Source: Nautilus pompilius (Eukaryota > Mollusca > Cephalopoda > Nautilida > Nautilidae). From it: a DNA stretch of 64,000 nucleotides. The stretch lies in NCBI GenBank assembly GCA_018389105.1, contig JACATO010002133.1, forward strand, positions 186,001 through 250,000, written 5' to 3'. Under the pieces are notes generated by a model that worked only from the letters and a program-made list of their open reading frames with translations, was not told where the DNA came from and searched no databases. A program made the position numbers and the translations under genes. Positions 61,389 through 64,000 of this stretch are shown here, piece by piece. How positions within the stretch are numbered: the stretch's first letter is position 1; each line of letters opens with the position of its first letter.

Positions 61389-61872
61389 CAACCCCAGATT
61401 TTAGTTATTGAGAAAAGATGTCTCTCTATTTACAGATCTCAGTTCCTTTCTATAAAAAACAACGACGACGATAAAAGACTTCAATAAATATCACTATTAG
61501 CTGGACATTTTTAATTTTTTTTAACCGAAACAACTCACCGAAGTATAGCGTATTTTTTAACAAGTACTTCCTGTTATTGTGTTGTTTTCTTATTAATTCC
61601 ACACAAAGGTTAGGAGTTCTCAGCTCTTTCACTATCACTCCATAAAAAAAATACGACAACACCACTTCTCTTTGTCGTTGTTACTACAGTAGTTCAAAAA
61701 TTATAATAAAATATGTATTTATATATTTGTCCGTTTTGCCATCGAGTTTGATTGGACCGTACTATTTACAACTTCAGGGCAAGGAATTAATCTGATTTCG
61801 AAGAACAGAATGGACTTTTCAGATATTCCGTCAATATTTGAAGAGCTCGATTCTGATTGTTATTATAAAACC
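61385..61872. other. AT-rich intergenic DNA
   Basis: Nothing recognised. Confidence 0.5.
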
Positions 61873-61873
61873 T

Positions 61874-62655
61874 TGTGCGTGTGTGTGCGTGCGTATGTAT
61901 GTGTGTGTGTTTGTATGTGTGTGTTTGTGTGTGTGTGCGCGCGTGTGTATGTGTGTGTGTTTGTGCGTGTGTATGTGTGTGAGTGTGTGCGTGCGTATGT
62001 ATGTGTGTGTTTGTGTATGTGTGTGTTGTGCGTGTGTGTGTGCGTGCGTATGTATGTGTGTGTATGTGTGTGTGTTTGTATGTGTGTGTTTGTGTGTGCG
62101 CGTGTGTATGTGTGTGCGTGTGGATGTGTGTGTGTTTGTGCGTGTGTGTGAGTGTGTTTGTGCGTGTGTGTGTTTGTGTTTGTGCGTGTGTGTGAGTGTG
62201 TGCGTGTGTGTGTGTGTGTGCGTGTGTGTGTGCGTGTGTTTGTGAGTGCGTGCGTGTGTGTGTGTATGTGTGTGTGTGTGCGTGTGTTTGTGAGTGCGTG
62301 CGCGTGTGTGTATGTGTGCTGTTTGTGCGCGTGTGTATGTGTGTTTGTGTGTGTGTTTTTGCGTGTGTGTGTGTGTGTGCGCGCGTGTGTATGTGTGTGG
62401 TGTGTTTGTGCGTGTGTGTGTGAGTGTGTGCGTGTGAGTGTGTATGTGTGAGTGTGTGTGTGTTTGTGCGTGTGTGTGCTTGTGTTTGTGAGTGCGTGCG
62501 TGTACTGTGTGCGTTTGTGCGCGCGCGTGTGTGTGTGTGTGTGTGCGTGCGTGTGTTTCTGCGTGTGTGTTTGCGTGTGTATGTGTATGTGCGTGTGTGT
62601 GTGTGCGTGTGTGTTTGCGTGTGTATGTGTATGTGCGTGTGTGTGTGTGTGTCTG
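61874..62655. repeat. 780-bp GT-rich tract (Z-DNA-prone)
   Basis: Nearly pure alternating purine-pyrimidine GT with frequent GC, AT and TTTGTG interruptions (GTGCGTGTG, GTATGTGTG). Cys/Val-rich (+) and His/Thr-rich (-) open frames are translations of the repeat, not genes. Confidence 0.97.
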
Positions 62656-63430
62656 TTGGTTGAGGGTAGAATATTTTGATGGAAACTTTTGAACACGAAG
62701 AGTAGGGGAAACAGTCCTGGTTTCCGGAAGACTTCCTTTCTACCCCTTTCCTGTGTAGACGCTCTGTTGTTGATATCCAGGATGACCCTAAGCCCCTAAC
62801 CGTGCGAACACTAAATTATAAAATGTATGCGACAATGTATTTGCAGCCGACTCGCTTTAAAAATTCACCAAAATGCAGCCCTACCCCACAACAGGCTGTG
62901 ACTGTGTACGGGTTTATGGTTGGGGGAGAAGGAGAAGCGAATATACCCCGCGGGGTATAGGGGCCCCGCCTGACCACCAGCCGATAACCGACCGGGGACG
63001 ACGAACACGATCTCTCGCAGTCGAAACGAATGGCCGCCCCACCGCCGAGGAAAAACACACACAGAAGAAGAGCTGGCGCTACTTACCCCGGACAGATCGA
63101 CGCCGACACGAAATGGAAAACCAAGGCCACCACTACCTGCGAACTCATCGCCACAGACTCTCTCTCTCCGCCCACCCTGCCTGCCTGCCTGCCTGCCTCT
63201 CAGACACTGCGGTAATTATCTGCCGGGGCCGGCGGAGTGGAACCGACTCAGAGAGAGAGAGACAGAGCTCGAGGGGACGGCTCGGATTTCTGCCGATGAT
63301 GGTTTCGCTGTTCGTGGGGAAGCAACAGCGAGTAAGATGATTTATTGAACAAGGGAAGGTAAACACACAGTGGACTATGTGCCGGCGCGCGAGCTTATTT
63401 GGTCAGTGCACGCCCACTGTTTTTCTTTTC
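62656..63430. other. GC-rich region, no gene assigned
   Basis: 62930-63260 is GC-rich with CTGC repeats at 63177-63197 and a GA tract at 63250-63263. It could be promoter DNA, but no exon is recognisable; the + strand open frame 62873-63340 has no familiar domain. Confidence 0.45.
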
Positions 63431-63464
<34 letters not shown>

Positions 63465-63512
63465 TTGTTGTTGTTTTTTTTTAAAAGAAAGAAAGAAAGA
63501 AAGAAAGAACCT
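63431..63512. repeat. Compound microsatellite: (ATT)n, (GTT)n, T run, (AAAG)n
   Basis: ATT triplets at about 63431-63464, then GTT and T runs, then AAAG repeats at 63485-63510. Confidence 0.93.
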
Positions 63513-64000
63513 TTAATAATCGAGGAAGAGAACGAAGATAGAGATTGGTTCCGTTCCTGTGTGATGACCGAGAACTTGTTCACTAACTCGCTTCTTCTAA
63601 ATATAGTAGGCCTATCTATCTAAGAGAGAGGGGGAGGGCGGATAATGACAGTCTGACTCGAAAGCCGCCTTCCTTCATACGGCTACAACACATCCAGGAA
63701 AATTATACGCATATTTTTATTAAGAGAGGAAGCAACAGTGAGAGCGGTGACCTCGGCCCGATGCTGACACACACACACACACCGGCTGGACACTGGAAAA
63801 CGCCTCCAAGAAGGAGAGTGATCACGAGTCTCTGTCGTGGGAGGGATTATCTGTCCTTGTCTCTGCCCTTTTTTCTTTAATCTTTGAGTTATCTTAGAAT
63901 TAAAGTTGAAATTTACTTTTATTATAAAGTTAAATTGTCACTCGCCTCCTCTTTTTTTTTCTTCCTTTCTTTCTTTCTTTGGTCCAATCCCTCCCCCCCC
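63513..64000. other. Right edge: intergenic DNA with short microsatellites
   Basis: CA repeats at 63767-63781, a CTTT run at 63961-63980 and a C run at the window end. No gene was recognised. Confidence 0.5.

Noticed and set aside
61810-62696. Cys/Val-rich and His/Thr-rich open frames (up to 277 codons)
   Set aside because: Pure by-products of the GT-rich tract; several frames are open together.
62873-63340. Arg-rich 155-codon frame as a gene
   Set aside because: Overlaps CTGC and GA simple repeats, shows no known domain and has a competing frame on the other strand.

Overview
This is a nuclear animal genome segment: split genes with GT-AG introns, AT-rich intergenic DNA, many microsatellites, DNA transposons and tRNA-derived SINEs. 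The best-preserved gene encodes a 636-residue cytoplasmic poly(A)-binding protein (PABPC1 type). A second, minus-strand gene encodes a Cys-loop ligand-binding domain whose recognised part ends without membrane helices, like the acetylcholine-binding proteins of molluscs and some annelids. Together these point to a lophotrochozoan, most likely a mollusc; a cephalopod is possible but not shown.

Layout. 1-6300: AT-rich intergenic DNA with one Tc1/mariner relic. 6336-18500: PABPC1 on the + strand, with TATA/CCAAT promoter, pyrimidine-rich start region, an oligo(A)-rich 5' UTR matching the known PABP autoregulatory element, 11 coding exons and a long 3' UTR. Intron 8 carries an antisense Buster-type hAT transposon (11894-14504). 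18690-20320: a second decayed hAT transposase (minus). 21200-24490: a broken partial copy of PABPC1 (pieces of exon 1 and intron 1, then 2.1 kb with exons 5-7 at about 99.6% identity), lying between two diverged direct copies of a dispersed repeat. 24761-27352: three exons of the acetylcholine-binding-protein-like gene (minus). 27700-42400: mostly intergenic, with GC-richer patches, SINEs and a hAT element (30828-33408) that has perfect 20-bp terminal inverted repeats and a perfect 8-bp target duplication. 42399-45604 and 48991-49962: two arrays of a 36-bp satellite flanking a Tc1-like relic. 51873-56943: a 5.07-kb hAT element, also with a perfect 8-bp target duplication, whose transposase is split by a GA microsatellite. 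57-64 kb: minisatellites, long GT and trinucleotide repeats, and another SINE.

The most unusual signal is a short shared core, roughly CTGTA(A/C)T(C)GACGTCAT, which recurs in tandem arrays that otherwise look unrelated: a 36-38 bp array at 30.5 kb, the 36-bp satellite at 42.4-45.6 kb and 49 kb, and a CT-rich minisatellite inside the hAT element at 56 kb. Its centre is GACGTC, often the full CRE/ATF palindrome TGACGTCA. The core appears to persist while the spacer changes.

Only PABPC1 and the Cys-loop gene look like host genes. The other coding-like stretches are transposase remains or translations of repeats. Exon borders come from splice consensus, reading-frame continuity and recalled family features; no alignment or database search was run.
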